From Flavobacteriales bacterium (GTDB lineage: Bacteria > Bacteroidota > Bacteroidia > Flavobacteriales_D > Crocinitomicaceae): 8,395 bases of DNA. The notes below the pieces were generated by a model. That model ran no database searches. It had not been told where the DNA came from and saw only the letters and a list, made by a program, of their open reading frames with translations. Below are positions 7,207-8,395 of the stretch, piece by piece. Each line of letters starts with the position of its first letter. Within the stretch, counting starts at the first letter, position 1. The stretch is from the NCBI GenBank assembly GCA_009926905.1, contig RFNX01000319.1, positions 1-8,395 of the forward strand, read 5' to 3'. A program made the translations under genes and the position numbers.

Positions 7207-7235
7207 TTGTTTTTACACTGAAAATTTTATCTTTA
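7207..7235 (+). promoter_or_regulatory. Candidate promoter for the amino acid permease gene
   Basis: In the 64-nt gap before the permease, TTG (7207-7209) and TATCTTTA (7228-7235) are separated by 18 nt. This fits the Bacteroidota TTG-N17-19-TAnnTTTG pattern except for the last base of the -7 box. Its position, 26 nt before the ATG, leaves room for a short leader. I saw no convincing hairpin terminator for the preceding gene, so read-through from the operon also remains possible. Confidence 0.4.
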
Positions 7236-7261
7236 ACCTCACTAAATTTAAACTTAATACT

Positions 7262-8395
7262 ATGGCAGGAAGTCCTTGGCGTAAAAAACCCATTAGCTTT
7301 TATGAAGCAGAAATGAAAAAAAGCGAGTTAAATCGCATCTTAAGTCGATATGGTTTAACATCTTTAGGAATTGGGGCAATTATCGGTGGAGGAATATTTA
7401 CCCTTACCGGTGTTGCTGCACATGATCATGCCGGACCTGCATTAGCTATATCTTTTATCATAGCTGGAATTGGGTGTTTATTTGCTGCTTTATGTTATGC
7501 TGAATTTTCTGCCGTTTTACCAGTTGAAGGTTCTGCTTATGCCTACTCTTATGGAACAATGGGTGAAATTTTTGCTTGGATTATTGGTTGGAATTTAATA
7601 CTTGAATACATGATGGGTGCTACAACTGTAGCCGTTGCCTGGAGTGGATATTTCGAAAAGCTTCTCCATCAATGCGGTATTGACCCTCCGCTCTGGATAA
7701 TGAACGACCCAGTTACAGCAGCTACAAAAGCACAAGAATTAGGTGTTGCAACACCATCATTTTCATTTAATTTACCTGCGTTTTTGATTACTTGGTTTGT
7801 TACTTCAATCCTTGTTAGAGGAATTAAAGAAGCGGCTAAAACAAATAACTTAATTGTAATTTTAAAGATTGCTGTTGTTCTTTTCGTAATTTTCGTTGGA
7901 TTCTTCTATATTGATATGGATAATTATGCTCCATTTGTTCCAGAGAGAATTGTTGATAAAGATGGAACAGGACACTTTGGTTGGAGTGGTGTTATTACTG
8001 CTGCTTCTATTGTTTTCTTTGCCTATATTGGTTTTGATGCAGTTTCTACACAATCTGGTGAAGCTATAAATCCGAAAAAAGACGTTCCTTTTGCAATCAT
8101 TGCATCATTAATAATTTGTACTGTTTTATATATTTTGGTCTCTTTAGTATTAACAGGAATGGTAAAATACAACGAATTAGATATGAAAGCACCAGTAGCT
8201 TCAGCATTTGAAGGTGTTGGATTGAAATGGGCAACAATATTAATTACAATTGCCGCTGTAGCAGGTTTGATTTCAGTGATGCTCGTAATGATGTTGGGAC
8301 AAACGCGTGTTTTCTTAGGAATGGCAAAAGATGGTTTGTTACCATTCAAAGTTTTTGGTCACATTCATCCGAAATTCAAAACGCCTTACAGAAGC
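7262..8395 (+). CDS. APC-superfamily amino acid permease, CAT/YfnA-like (3' truncated by window)
   Basis: An open frame of 378 codons runs from ATG to the last base with no stop, so the C-terminus is missing. It encodes a polytopic inner-membrane amino acid transporter of the cationic-amino-acid-transporter-like branch of APC. The N-terminal cytoplasmic segment (1-30) precedes TM1, whose unwound substrate site is GAIIGGGIFTLTG (38-50). The G-x-G is G42-G43-G44, where Ser, Thr or Ala is more usual in the middle. Further marks are CYAEFSAVLPVEGSAYAYSYGTMGE (78-102), typical of TM2-TM3, FFAYIGFDAVSTQSGEAINPKKDVP (252-276), the TM6 region and following loop, and GQTRVFLGMAKDGLLP (346-361), typical of TM8 and its loop. 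About nine or ten membrane segments are present of the 12-14 expected. A long loop at 137-170 lies between TM segments. The substrate cannot be told from this sequence. Confidence 0.92.
   Translation, partial: MAGSPWRKKPISFYEAEMKKSELNRILSRYGLTSLGIGAIIGGGIFTLTGVAAHDHAGPALAISFIIAGIGCLFAALCYAEFSAVLPVEGSAYAYSYGTMGEIFAWIIGWNLILEYMMGATTVAVAWSGYFEKLLHQCGIDPPLWIMNDPVTAATKAQELGVATPSFSFNLPAFLITWFVTSILVRGIKEAAKTNNLIVILKIAVVLFVIFVGFFYIDMDNYAPFVPERIVDKDGTGHFGWSGVITAASIVFFAYIGFDAVSTQSGEAINPKKDVPFAIIASLIICTVLYILVSLVLTGMVKYNELDMKAPVASAFEGVGLKWATILITIAAVAGLISVMLVMMLGQTRVFLGMAKDGLLPFKVFGHIHPKFKTPYRS

Noticed and set aside
8023..8349. Minus-strand open frame of 108 residues
   Set aside because: It lies opposite the amino acid permease, whose + strand translation has clear family motifs throughout; the minus frame resembles no known protein.

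Overview
The window is AT-rich, gene-dense DNA from a member of the Bacteroidota, most likely the order Flavobacteriales. Three things point there. A protein ends in a type IX secretion system (T9SS) type A sorting domain. An OmpA protein has the TPR / PD40 propeller / OmpA layout typical of this phylum. Candidate promoters fit the TTG...TAnnTTTG pattern, and starts lack clear Shine-Dalgarno sequences. A Crocinitomicaceae/Fluviicola-like source is possible, but I cannot prove it from sequence alone. All eight genes lie on the + strand.

Region 1 (1-1652): the 3' end of a gene for a large secreted T9SS substrate, followed with a 4-nt ATGA overlap by an RluD-type rRNA pseudouridine synthase. Region 2 (1653-3914): a short intergenic stretch with a good -7 box, then a 719-residue exported OmpA-family protein whose domain order (TPR, five-bladed PD40 propeller, small beta-sandwich-like domain, OmpA peptidoglycan-binding domain) matches T9SS PorE. 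It ends at a strong intrinsic terminator with a UUCG tetraloop.

Region 3 (3941-7197): a tightly packed four-gene run with junctions of 4-nt overlap, 13-nt overlap and 1-nt gap. It holds a DUF2851 protein of unknown function, a PspC-domain membrane protein, a two-TM potassium channel with cytoplasmic RCK/TrkA domains, and an RmlD-like sugar-nucleotide reductase/SDR. Translational coupling suggests one mRNA. Region 4 (7198-8395): a 64-nt gap with a candidate promoter, then an APC-superfamily (CAT-like) amino acid permease cut off by the window end.

Most of this looks like ordinary chromosomal content. I see no insertion sequence, CRISPR array, tRNA, rRNA, phage gene or recognisable defence system. 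The items most worth following up are the DUF2851-PspC-K+ channel cluster, where the DUF2851 protein has conserved-looking acidic/His and Cys motifs but no known role, and the PorE-like protein that lacks a lipobox.
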